64,000 nucleotides of DNA from Nematostella vectensis (lineage: Eukaryota; Cnidaria; Anthozoa; Actiniaria; Edwardsiidae): NCBI RefSeq assembly GCF_932526225.1, contig NC_064045.1, positions 6,866,998-6,930,997 on the forward strand, read 5' to 3'. Every line of letters begins with the position of its first letter. Within the stretch, counting starts at the first letter, position 1. A program made the translations under genes and the position numbers. The notes below the pieces were generated by a model. The model was given only the letters and a program-made list of their open reading frames with translations. It was not told the DNA's origin and made no database searches. Of this stretch, positions 35,211-43,659 are shown piece after piece.

Positions 35211-38200
35211 TTCAAAGTCTTCTGTTTGCTTTACTTCGCTTGAGTATGGATTTCTAAACATCGAGATTTCCGTCGTTGGTTGTTCCTCACTAGAGCTTTC
35301 AACCTCGGATCTGCAAGGGTGGTTAGTCAAGTTGATCTTCGAGGTAAATCCCCTGTCACAATGTATGCACCTGTAGGGTCTTTCCTTCCCGTGTACCATG
35401 CTCACATGTTTGGCGACATACTCCGGCGTACAAAATTTCTTACCACACAGTTCGCAAGTCTTGGATGGTCGGCAATTGTGGACGGTCCTCATATGCTTCT
35501 TCATCTCGCTAAACGAGACATATGAATTGCTGCATTTGTTACATTTATACTCTATTGGTGTTTGAGGGCTTCTTGTGCCAGCTATTTGTAAACTCGCTGC
35601 TTGTAAATGCCTCGCGTCTGCTTGCAAGACTAGATAGTCCTTCTTGGCCATTGGTTCATCTTGACACAACAGTGGTTGGACTTTCTTTGCTCGCTTGTCA
35701 GGAACTACTGACATGACTTGATGCTCATGTTCCTTGTCCGGTTTTGTGTTTTCTAGTTGTTGTCTGCATACTGAGTCATCTTTATGTTCCATGTCCTGTT
35801 CAGACTCCAGTAGGCGCTGGTTGTAAAATGAAAGCTCGTCACGCTTGTCTTGTCTCGAATGAAATATTTTTCTAAGTAGCGGGTTATATTGGTTGAGTAC
35901 TTGGTTGGGTTGGGTTCCCTTATCTTGTTCCAGGTCAACAATCTGCTGGTTGAATACTGTTCCATCTGTACTTTTTCCATCGTTCATTTTCGAGGTTTGG
36001 TCTCCCGTTTCCACGACTGTTTCCAAAGGCTCCTTCTGTAGTTCTGAAGCTAGGGTGTCACTCTGTGTTCGTTTATGAATCCTTTTGATGTGAAGTGTTA
36101 AGTTGCTCTTTGAAGCGAGATGCCATCCACAATACTCACAACGGTACGGTCTAGATCGTTCATGGACCATCTTATTGTGTACCCAAACGTATTCTGCAGT
36201 ACAAAAAGTCTTCTGACAGAGGTTACATGTTTTCGATGGACGTGTGTTGTGGAGTGTCCTCATGTGTTTAGACATTTCGCCAAACGATGCAAAACGACTT
36301 CTACATCTGGTACACTGAAAAGGGAGTTCTCCTTGCTCATTTCCCACTACCCTTAATCTCTGCTCATGTTCTCGTTGCAAAGCTGCTTCCTGAGACGATT
36401 GCTTTGTTAGCCCAGCTGGCCCAGTTGGTTCTTGCCGCCGCTGAACACCTGGTTTCAGGACTGGCTGTTGCGGTTGCCGAACTGGTGTTGAAACCGTTTT
36501 TTGCGGTCGCAAAACTGGTTCCGCTTCTGGTTGTTGTAATTGCAAAACTGGTTCCTGTCGTTGCAAAATTGGTTTTAATACCCCCTCTTGTAGTGACAAA
36601 TCTGGTTCCAGACCCGGATCCTGTTGTCCGTTCATAACTTGTTTCCAAATCAGTTTCTGTGATTGTAAGGGTTCTTGGTATTGCACAACGTTTTCTGTGG
36701 GTTTTAGTTTTTCTCGTATTTGCTTTGGCTTCGAGTCCCGTTCATGATCAATTGCACGGCCAATAACAGGTCCTTTCAAGGGCGAAATATAATGCTTTGT
36801 TATTTTATGGAATTTTCTGATGTGGAGTGATAAGCTACTCTTGGAAGCAAAACGAGTTGCACAATACTCACACTGGTGAGGCCTGCTTCGCTCGTGGACC
36901 ATCTTTACATGTACAGCAACGTATTCAGCTTTACATAATATTTTACCACATACATGACATGTGCTGGATGGCCGAGAATTGTGAACAGCTTTCATATGCT
37001 TGGACATCTCACTAAATGTTAAATATACCTCACCACATTCAATACAATTATGTGGGATCGCTATTTCAGCATAGTCCCTCGCATCCACCGATACTGGTTC
37101 TTGTACCTGGACAAAAGTTTCCACCAATGACTGTGTTGGACTCTCAGCTGATTTTTGAAACTGTTCGATTTGCTCTTTGGCCGATTCCGAGATTATTGAT
37201 GGGTCTTTTTCTACTTCATTGCTTGCCATGGACTCTTGGGGCTCCATCAATAGTCTCACGATGGGGTTCTGATGGAGCCCCGTATCCCTTTCGTGAGTCG
37301 ACTCTTGCTGTTCCAAGACAACCAGTTGGAAATGCGGCATTTCATTTTCTGATGCTTCAAAGACTGGCTGCTGCTGCAAGTCTTCTAGTTCCAGGACCGT
37401 CCCCCGGGTCCTTCTGAGATGGTTCAATTCTCGCCCACGTATTCTAAAGTCTTTTTGACCTGGTTTATGAGTCTTTTTTATATGGCGCTTCAAATGTGCT
37501 TCCGATGGGAAATTATATGGACAGAATTGGCATTGGTGAGGAGTTCTAGCCTCGTGATATTGTAAAATGTGCTTACTGACAGTTTCCGGCCTGGAAAATC
37601 GCTTGCCGCACAAATCACACTTCCTTGTTGGTTTACATCCATGGATTGCCTTCATGTGTTTGGACAACTCGCTAAATGATTGATAAATATCGCTGCACTT
37701 GCTACATTTATACCCTTTTGGGAGGCCCTGCTTGGTAGGCTTCTGTTCATGATCTGTTGTAATTGATGCCGGACCTTGATGGGCAATGACTGGATCGAAA
37801 GCATGCTCTTGTGGCCGATCAACTGTTCGATGCTCTAAAATTTGCTGACAACCTGATTCTTGCTTTATCACTACAGTCTCAAAATCCGGCTCGATCTTCA
37901 CTACTACCGTATCCAAAAATGGCTCTTGTTCCGGCGTTTCTGATTCCAGAGCAGATTCTTGCTTAACCCTGACTGGCCAAAAAACTGTTTCTTTCAACAT
38001 TATTTCTGACTCCAAATCATGGTCTTGCTGTGATATCTCGAACAAAGGATATTTCTGTCGTGTGAAAGGTTCTGTTCGTTCATCCTGAACCGCTATTTGC
38101 TGTGAATCTTGTTTATTCTGCACTGTTATTGGCTGCGAAACTTGTTCATCCGGCACTGTTATTGGCTGCGAAACTTGTTCATCCGGCACTGTTATAGGCT

Positions 38201-41200
38201 GCAAAATTTGTTCATCCAGCACTGTTATTGGCTGCGAAACTTGTTCATCCGGCACTGTTATAGGCTGCGAAACTTGTTCATTCGGCACTGTTATTGGCTG
38301 CGAAACTTGTTCATCCAGCACTGCTTTTGGCTGCGAAACTTGTTCATCCAGCACTGCTTTTGGCTGCGAAACTTGTTCATCCGGCACTGCTATTGGCTGC
38401 GAATTTTGTTTATCCTGCACTGCTATTAGCTGCGAAACGTGTTCATCCTGCACTGCTATTGACAGCGAAACTTGTTCATCCGGCACTGTTATTGGCTGCG
38501 AAACTTGTTTTTCCGGCACTGATATTGGCTGTGAAACTTGTTCATCCAGCACTGTTAATGGCTTGGAAACTTGTTCATCCAGCACTGCAATTGGCTGCGA
38601 AACTTGTTCATCCAGCACTGCTATTGGCTGCGAAACTTGTTCATCCAGCACTGCTATTGGCTGCGAATGTTGTTTATCCTGCGCTGCTATTAGCTGTGAA
38701 ACGTGTTCATCCTGCACTGCTATTGACAGCGAAACTTGTTCATCCGGCACTGCTATTGGCTGCGAATGTTGTTTATCCTGCGCTGCTATTAGCTGTGAAA
38801 CGTGTTCATCCTGCACTGCTATTGACAGCGAAACTTGTTCATCCAGCACTGCTATTGGCTGCGAATGTTGTTTATCCTGCGCTGCTATTAGCTGTGAAAC
38901 GTGTTCATCCTGCACTGTTATTGGCTGCGAAACTTGTTCTTCGGGCACTGATATTGGCTGCGAAACTTGTTCTTCGGGCACTGATATTGGCTGCGAAACT
39001 TGTTCATCCAGCACTGTTAATCGCTGGGAAACTTGTTCATCCAGCACTGCAATTGGCTGCGAAACTTGTTCATCCAGCACTGCTATTGGCTGCGAAACTT
39101 GTTCATCCTGCACCGCTATTGGCTGCGAAACTTGATCACCCAGCACTGTTATTGGCTGCGAAACTTGTTCATCCAGCACTGCTATTGGCTGCGAAACTTG
39201 ATCACCCAGCACTGTTATTGGCTGCGAAACTTGTTCATCCAGCACTGCTATTGGCTGCGAAACTTGTTCATCCTGCACCGCTATTGGCTGCGAAACTTGA
39301 TCACCCAGCACTGTTATTGGCTGCGAAACTTGTTCATCCTGCACCGCTATTGGCTGCAAAACTTGATCACCCAGCACTGTTATTGGCTGCGAAACTTGTT
39401 CATCCAGCACTGCTATTGGCTGGGAATGTTGTTTATCCTGCACCGCTATTGGCTGCGAAACTTGTTCATCCGGCACTGCTATTGGCTGGGAATGTTGTTT
39501 ATCCTGCACTGCTATTGGCTGCGAAACTTGTTCATACAGGAACATTTCTGACTCAATACCCGACTCTTGTCCAATGAGCTCCTCTAAAATCTGTTTCCGT
39601 CTTTTGCAAATTTTAGGGGGCCGTTGCTTACAATGCATCAATTTAACATGGCGCGTTTTTCCTTTTTTGCTAGAGAAAGGACATCCACAGAACTTACACT
39701 TATACGGCTGATTTCCTCCATGGCACATCAAAACATGTTTCGTAACATTTTTTGCCATCTTCATTACTGTTCCACAAAGATGACATAGACGGTTATGCCT
39801 ATCAAAGCCAACTTTCGAGGGAAATTGTCTGTGACAATGTTCGCACCTGTACGGCCATAGTTTGTGGTGAACCATCCTTATATGTTTTGTCATATACTCG
39901 GCATTCTTGAACTCCTTGCCGCACAGATCACAGGTAGTAGGTGGGAGACAGTCGTGAACAGTTTTCATATGATATACCAAAGCTCTAAACGCATTATACC
40001 ACTTGCCACATTTTCTACATTCATAATTTGGTAAAAGATCTTCCTGTGATTCGCTTTGCCCTACCTCAAGAGAATAAAGATTTGTAAGTGCGGAGGTGGC
40101 AGAAGGAATCATGTTTTCCTCCCCAACCATTTCAGGCTCTCTTTCCATTGTTACAGCTGTAAAATTTGGTTCTTGTCGCACTGTTCCGGGTATATAATCT
40201 TCCTGGACTAAATCAGGTTGCCGTCCCTCAATTTCCTGGACTTCATTTAGTCGTTGTCTTTCATACCTTTCGTCTTGCCCTTCATCGACTGAAGCTGGTT
40301 CCCGTTGCCCCTCGTCCTCCTGGATTTTACCTCCAGTGACGTGATTTGGAACCAGGTTCTGCTGTGGTAAGACTGGTTGAAAGACCTGATCATGCAGATA
40401 TGGATTATGAATCATTTGAACTTGTTGTAAAACGGCATAGTGATGCAATTGAGCATGTATCGAAACTGGAATCTGATGAAGTGGAACTTGTCCCTGAGCA
40501 GGATTTCGATGTATTGGAAGTTGGTCCGTAACATGGATTTGTTGAGGTGCAACTTGTTCCAGAGGACTATGCGTCATCGGAACATTTTTTGTAACCAGAC
40601 ATTCTTGTATATTGACTTGTTCTTCAACTGATAATGGTATCAGGTCGGGATGGTTCCTTTTGATGTGGTTTAATACATCATCTTCGGACTGGAAATAGTA
40701 TCCACAATCCTGACACTTATAAGGTCTTTTAGTGACATGTGCTGTCCAAAAGTGTTTTGACACATGTTCGGCGGAGGAGAATGTATGGTGGCATACCTCA
40801 CAGTTATCTGAAGGCAAGTAATTGTGTGCAGATTTCGTGTGCTTTAAGAGCTCACTAAAATGAGAGAAAGTTACTTTGCACTTTGTACACAGATGAAATG
40901 CTTTGTTTCCCATCGTTGACGGCTCTTCACTAAAGGGTGTGTGTTGTTTCAAATGAATTGCCAGCAGATGGCTTACTAAGATCTTCTTTGATTCGAACTG
41001 AAGGACGCAGTACTTACATTTGAAAGGTCTAACTTCGTCTATCTTGAGTTGTATCTTCAGTTGGGTTAACGCTTGAGCAGAGTTATCTGCCTCAGGTTCG
41101 GAAGGGGATACCTTCTGCTCCGTAACCCGCCTCTGCACAGGCCGATTTTCAACTCCCACTGATCTCAATCCAGAGACCGGTTGCTGAGGCTGTACGCCTG

Positions 41201-43655
41201 TGCTTGAGAATTGTTGTTGCTGAACTGTACCACAAGTCAATTCCTGATGCATGTCCTCATGTCCCGGCGAGCTTTGTTTTGAAGTCCCTGCTACACCCTG
41301 TATGTTCCTCAGAGCTGATTGAGAAGCCAAACCCCGATGCCCTACTGCTTGCTCAAAAACAGATGCTTGAGCAGGAGTCACTCCTATGTGGTTGCTTTCC
41401 ATGTGGCGAATAATACTTGTCTCGCACTTGAAGTAATAGCCGCAATACTGACACTGATACGGTCTCCATGTGCCATGACACAACATCATATGAAGAGCCA
41501 GAGCTTTAGTGGAGCTAAGGTAAGTGTTGCAGACATCACACCTACGTGACGGTGGGCGTTTGTGTACAGCCTCCAAGTGCGTCTCCAGCTCACTGGGTGA
41601 CTCGCAGGCCTCGTTGCACTTAATGCAAACATAAAGACCTAGACTTTCACTCTCCTCTCCCTGAATGAATCGTACCTCTTTAGAACTGAAACATATGTTT
41701 TTGTTCATATGTAACCCAAGCACGTGCTTTGACAAACTGTTCTGTGATTGGAACTTACATACGCAGTAATTGCACTCGAAGGGTGCTGGGTGGTTATGAA
41801 GGGACTTCAAGTGTTGAGGGATATACTTTGCCAAAGTGAACACCTTGCCACAATATTCACACGTTCTTGGCTCTATTTCGTGATCGCTATCCAGATGCTT
41901 CGACAGATCGCTGAAGGTATTGAAGCGTTCATTGCATCTTTTGCATCGATTTTCCGTGACCTGCTTTTCTTGGGCTCTTAGCATCTGGTTATTTTGCATT
42001 TGCTGTGATGCTGAGAAACAGATCTTTGCGTGGTATCTCATTTGTCTGGAAGGAATCATCTGATTGCACTGAGCACACTTGAATCCGGGTTTATTGTGCA
42101 CTTGCTCGATGTGTTCTTTCATGCCGTATTTGGTGAATCTTTTCTTACAGTAGTTGCATTTGACCAGTTTTTCATCGCGGTGGAACATCTTGACATGACT
42201 CAAAAGGTCGGATGCCGGAAATCTTCCATTGCAATGAGCGCAGATGGCTGTTTCTTGATCATGTGCTACTTTCTTATGCGACCCTAACTGACAGCTAGTT
42301 TCAAATTCTTTGTCACAATGGTCACAGACATAGATTTTCACCTTTTCATGGCTAACTTTCACATGCTCTTTCAGTTCATCCCAAATTTCGAAACTCAAGC
42401 CGCACTTTTCACATGTGTGAAGTCTATTCTCTTCTTGAACGGTCTCTTGTACTTGGACTTCATCAGGAAAGCCTACACCATCGTTAATTTCCTGGTCCGG
42501 CGATACTCTGTCTTCCGCTGAAACCTTTGCTCGAGGCGTGGTATTTATAACTTGGATATTAGGGTTTACCGCCATCTCATTTCCCGGCAGCACTAAACAA
42601 CCTTCGGGATCTGAGTCAGAAGAGTCATCATTTTCTACCTTCTGCAGCATTTCGCTGATCACAGCAGCAAAATCCAACATAATTTCATCGCCAGGTGCTT
42701 GAGGGTTTTCTACACAATTTTCGGTGTTCCGATAGGCCTTTACATCTCTTAGAATGTTTTCTCTTCCCCTTATGACTTCGTCCTCACGCTGAGATGGTTT
42801 CTGCAAAATTCCCTCGCTATTCGGCACATCCCTCTGTAACATGTCGTGCCCATGACAAAGCAGGTTTTGATCTGACACTTGCCCTGCATACTTACTGATG
42901 GTTTTCTTGTTTGATGTTGTGCTTTGTGACACGTTCTCATTAGCTGTGTTCTCGCGTATCATTGTCTTGCTGATGGTACTGTATATTGACGTTTTTTCTC
43001 TGTGCCTGTGGCCAGGATGTGACATCTCTGTGTCATTGTTCTCATGTGCCATCACAGACGTTTCTCCTTTCTGTGTTACTTCATGTGATACATGACCTGT
43101 GGCTTCGTGTGAAAAATCGTATGGTATCTCTCCAGCTGGTAACCCTGTGTTGGCACTATACCGGTGTGCAGCATGGGTCGCTTCCGTAACTTTTGCTACC
43201 GGTTTTTGTAAAGCCCTGCATTTCTCTTCAATTCTGGCAACCTTGTGAGGTATAAAATTGGCTGTTTGGAGGCTGTTTTCACTCTCTCCTTTCTCTCCTG
43301 GTATTTCGTGTTTCCTAATCTCAGCTCCATTTCTCTCCCATTGCATTTGAAACACATCAGTGGTCCTCCTTAACCCAGAAAATTGCAAACGAGAGTCTGC
43401 ACTGTAAGGAAATCCACGCTTTCTTTCTCTCGTACACTCTTCCTCTATAAGCCCTCGACCATCTCTAGTTACTTGAGATGCTGTCTCACTTGTTGATGCT
43501 CTCCCGCGCGTTGGAGCTCTTGAAGTGTCTTGCTCATTTACTACCATACTCAATTTAGGTATCGTTTTACAAGCTTTCTTGTCAGTCTCAGATTTATTCT
43601 TCAACTCTTCGCTGCATTCATCGTATGTTTGTGGCATCACTTGATCTTTTATCTG
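33012..43655 (-). CDS. Giant C2H2 zinc-finger protein, single ~10.6-kb exon, ~3,540 aa
   Basis: One open frame. The first in-frame ATG is 43635-43637. A good acceptor (TTTTTTCAG) at 43652 and open codons before the ATG suggest an upstream coding exon. Layout by residue: 1-405 low-complexity, acidic near 335-350; 410-750 a finger cluster (LHTCEKCGLSFEIWDELKEH onward); about 880-1000 and 1204-1335 further clusters; 1370-1845 about 40 copies of an 11-residue repeat (EQVSQPIAVLD type); then seven three-finger modules near 1976, 2194, 2442, 2692, 2994, 3211 and 3441. A module has finger 1 Y-x-SFSEM-KHM-TVH, finger 2 C-LC-K-F-EYVAKHV-MVH and finger 3 YRC-HC-F-SK-NLT-H, mostly ending HPC (C2HC). The last three spacers carry VDAPTIEPIVR repeats, also 11 residues. 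DNA or RNA binding is likely from the family; no effector domain is recognised. The length is far above usual cnidarian C2H2 proteins. Confidence 0.9.
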   Translation of the reverse strand, partial: QIKDQVMPQTYDECSEELKNKSETDKKACKTIPKLSMVVNEQDTSRAPTRGRASTSETASQVTRDGRGLIEEECTRERKRGFPYSADSRLQFSGLRRTTDVFQMQWERNGAEIRKHEIPGEKGESENSLQTANFIPHKVARIEEKCRALQKPVAKVTEATHAAHRYSANTGLPAGEIPYDFSHEATGHVSHEVTQKGETSVMAHENNDTEMSHPGHRHREKTSIYSTISKTMIRENTANENVSQSTTSNKKTISKYAGQVSDQNLLCHGHDMLQRDVPNSEGILQKPSQREDEVIRGRENILRDVKAYRNTENCVENPQAPGDEIMLDFAAVISEMLQKVENDDSSDSDPEGCLVLPGNEMAVNPNIQVINTTPRAKVSAEDRVSPDQEINDGVGFPDEVQVQETVQEENRLHTCEKCGLSFEIWDELKEHVKVSHEKVKIYVCDHCDKEFETSCQLGSHKKVAHDQETAICAHCNGRFPASDLLSHVKMFHRDEKLVKCNYCKKRFTKYGMKEHIEQVHNKPGFKCAQCNQMIPSRQMRYHAKICFSASQQMQNNQMLRAQEKQVTENRCKRCNERFNTFSDLSKHLDSDHEIEPRTCEYCGKVFTLAKYIPQHLKSLHNHPAPFECNYCVCKFQSQNSLSKHVLGLHMNKNICFSSKEVRFIQGEESESLGLYVCIKCNEACESPSELETHLEAVHKRPPSRRCDVCNTYLSSTKALALHMMLCHGTWRPYQCQYCGYYFKCETSIIRHMESNHIGVTPAQASVFEQAVGHRGLASQSALRNIQGVAGTSKQSSPGHEDMHQELTCGTVQQQQFSSTGVQPQQPVSGLRSVGVENRPVQRRVTEQKVSPSEPEADNSAQALTQLKIQLKIDEVRPFKCKYCVLQFESKKILVSHLLAIHLKQHTPFSEEPSTMGNKAFHLCTKCKVTFSHFSELLKHTKSAHNYLPSDNCEVCHHTFSSAEHVSKHFWTAHVTKRPYKCQDCGYYFQSEDDVLNHIKRNHPDLIPLSVEEQVNIQECLVTKNVPMTHSPLEQVAPQQIHVTDQLPIHRNPAQGQVPLHQIPVSIHAQLHHYAVLQQVQMIHNPYLHDQVFQPVLPQQNLVPNHVTGGKIQEDEGQREPASVDEGQDERYERQRLNEVQEIEGRQPDLVQEDYIPGTVRQEPNFTAVTMEREPEMVGEENMIPSATSALTNLYSLEVGQSESQEDLLPNYECRKCGKWYNAFRALVYHMKTVHDCLPPTTCDLCGKEFKNAEYMTKHIRMVHHKLWPYRCEHCHRQFPSKVGFDRHNRLCHLCGTVMKMAKNVTKHVLMCHGGNQPYKCKFCGCPFSSKKGKTRHVKLMHCKQRPPKICKRRKQILEELIGQESGIESEMFLYEQVSQPIAVQDKQHSQPIAVPDEQVSQPIAVQDKQHSQPIAVLDEQVSQPITVLGDQVLQPIAVQDEQVSQPITVLGDQVSQPIAVQDEQVSQPIAVLDEQVSQPITVLGDQVSQPIAVLDEQVSQPITVLGDQVSQPIAVQDEQVSQPIAVLDEQVSQPIAVLDEQVSQRLTVLDEQVSQPISVPEEQVSQPISVPEEQVSQPITVQDEHVSQLIAAQDKQHSQPIAVLDEQVSLSIAVQDEHVSQLIAAQDKQHSQPIAVPDEQVSLSIAVQDEHVSQLIAAQDKQHSQPIAVLDEQVSQPIAVLDEQVSQPIAVLDEQVSKPLTVLDEQVSQPISVPEKQVSQPITVPDEQVSLSIAVQDEHVSQLIAVQDKQNSQPIAVPDEQVSQPKAVLDEQVSQPKAVLDEQVSQPITVPNEQVSQPITVPDEQVSQPITVLDEQILQPITVPDEQVSQPITVPDEQVSQPITVQNKQDSQQIAVQDERTEPFTRQKYPLFEISQQDHDLESEIMLKETVFWPVRVKQESALESETPEQEPFLDTVVVKIEPDFETVVIKQESGCQQILEHRTVDRPQEHAFDPVIAHQGPASITTDHEQKPTKQGLPKGYKCSKCSDIYQSFSELSKHMKAIHGCKPTRKCDLCGKRFSRPETVSKHILQYHEARTPHQCQFCPYNFPSEAHLKRHIKKTHKPGQKDFRIRGRELNHLRRTRGTVLELEDLQQQPVFEASENEMPHFQLVVLEQQESTHERDTGLHQNPIVRLLMEPQESMASNEVEKDPSIISESAKEQIEQFQKSAESPTQSLVETFVQVQEPVSVDARDYAEIAIPHNCIECGEVYLTFSEMSKHMKAVHNSRPSSTCHVCGKILCKAEYVAVHVKMVHERSRPHQCEYCATRFASKSSLSLHIRKFHKITKHYISPLKGPVIGRAIDHERDSKPKQIREKLKPTENVVQYQEPLQSQKLIWKQVMNGQQDPGLEPDLSLQEGVLKPILQRQEPVLQLQQPEAEPVLRPQKTVSTPVRQPQQPVLKPGVQRRQEPTGPAGLTKQSSQEAALQREHEQRLRVVGNEQGELPFQCTRCRSRFASFGEMSKHMRTLHNTRPSKTCNLCQKTFCTAEYVWVHNKMVHERSRPYRCEYCGWHLASKSNLTLHIKRIHKRTQSDTLASELQKEPLETVVETGDQTSKMNDGKSTDGTVFNQQIVDLEQDKGTQPNQVLNQYNPLLRKIFHSRQDKRDELSFYNQRLLESEQDMEHKDDSVCRQQLENTKPDKEHEHQVMSVVPDKRAKKVQPLLCQDEPMAKKDYLVLQADARHLQAASLQIAGTRSPQTPIEYKCNKCSNSYVSFSEMKKHMRTVHNCRPSKTCELCGKKFCTPEYVAKHVSMVHGKERPYRCIHCDRGFTSKINLTNHPCRSEVESSSEEQPTTEISMFRNPYSSEVKQTEDFELALSEDEPATEQAVDVDGPTIESIFRVDTPAVKPIVSVDGPTIEPIVRVDATTVEPIISVHAPTIEPIVRVDAPTVKPSVSVDAPTIEPIVRVDALTVEPIVSVDAHTIEPIVRVDGPAVEPIVSVDAPSNEPTVGVDGPAIELIASTYTPTVKPVFREDLSVLQPDVMIPPIPEMQQTAPVSLQTPIEYKCNKCSNSYVSFSEMKKHMSTVHNCRPSKTCELCGKMFCTPEYVAKHVSMVHGKMRPYRCIHCDRRFTSKINLTNHPCRPEVQNSSDERPTTEFPVFRHLYSSEVKQTEDFELALSDDEPAVDVDAQTIEPIDSVDARAIEQIASLDDPTIEPTVGVDGPAIEPTFSVNAPTIKPVFNEDLPVLQSAVIRPPEPEIQRTAPVSPQTPIEYKCNKCRNSYVSFSEMKKHMSTVHHCRPSKTCELCSKMFCRPEYVAKHVSMVHEKERPYRCIHCDRRFTSKINLTNHPCRPEVQSSSDEQLTTEFPVFRHLYSSEVKQTEDFELALSDDEPAVDVDAQTIEPIDSVDACAIEPIASLDDPTIEPTDSVDACAIEPIASLDDPTIEPTVGVDGPAVEPTFSVNAPTIKPVFNEDLPVLHPDVMIPPTPEMQETAPVSPQTPIEYKCNKCSNSYVSFSEMKKHMRTVHNCRPSKTCELCGKMFCTPEYVAKHVSMVHGKMRPYRCIHCDRGFTSKINLTNHPCRPEVQSSSDEQPTTELSVFRNL
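38110..39535. repeat. 33-bp coding minisatellite in the giant zinc-finger gene
   Basis: About 40 tandem units of 33 bases encode 11 residues (EQVSQPIAVLD and variants). Higher-order blocks are visible (for example 38640-38760 against 38755-38875), implying recent unequal exchange. All frames stay open, which generates shadow ORFs on the plus strand. Confidence 0.95.
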
Positions 43656-43659
43656 AAAA

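Noticed and set aside
38109-39577. 427-codon plus-strand frame (ALLLAAKLVHP repeats)
   Set aside because: It is the antisense shadow of the 33-base coding repeat in the giant zinc-finger gene.
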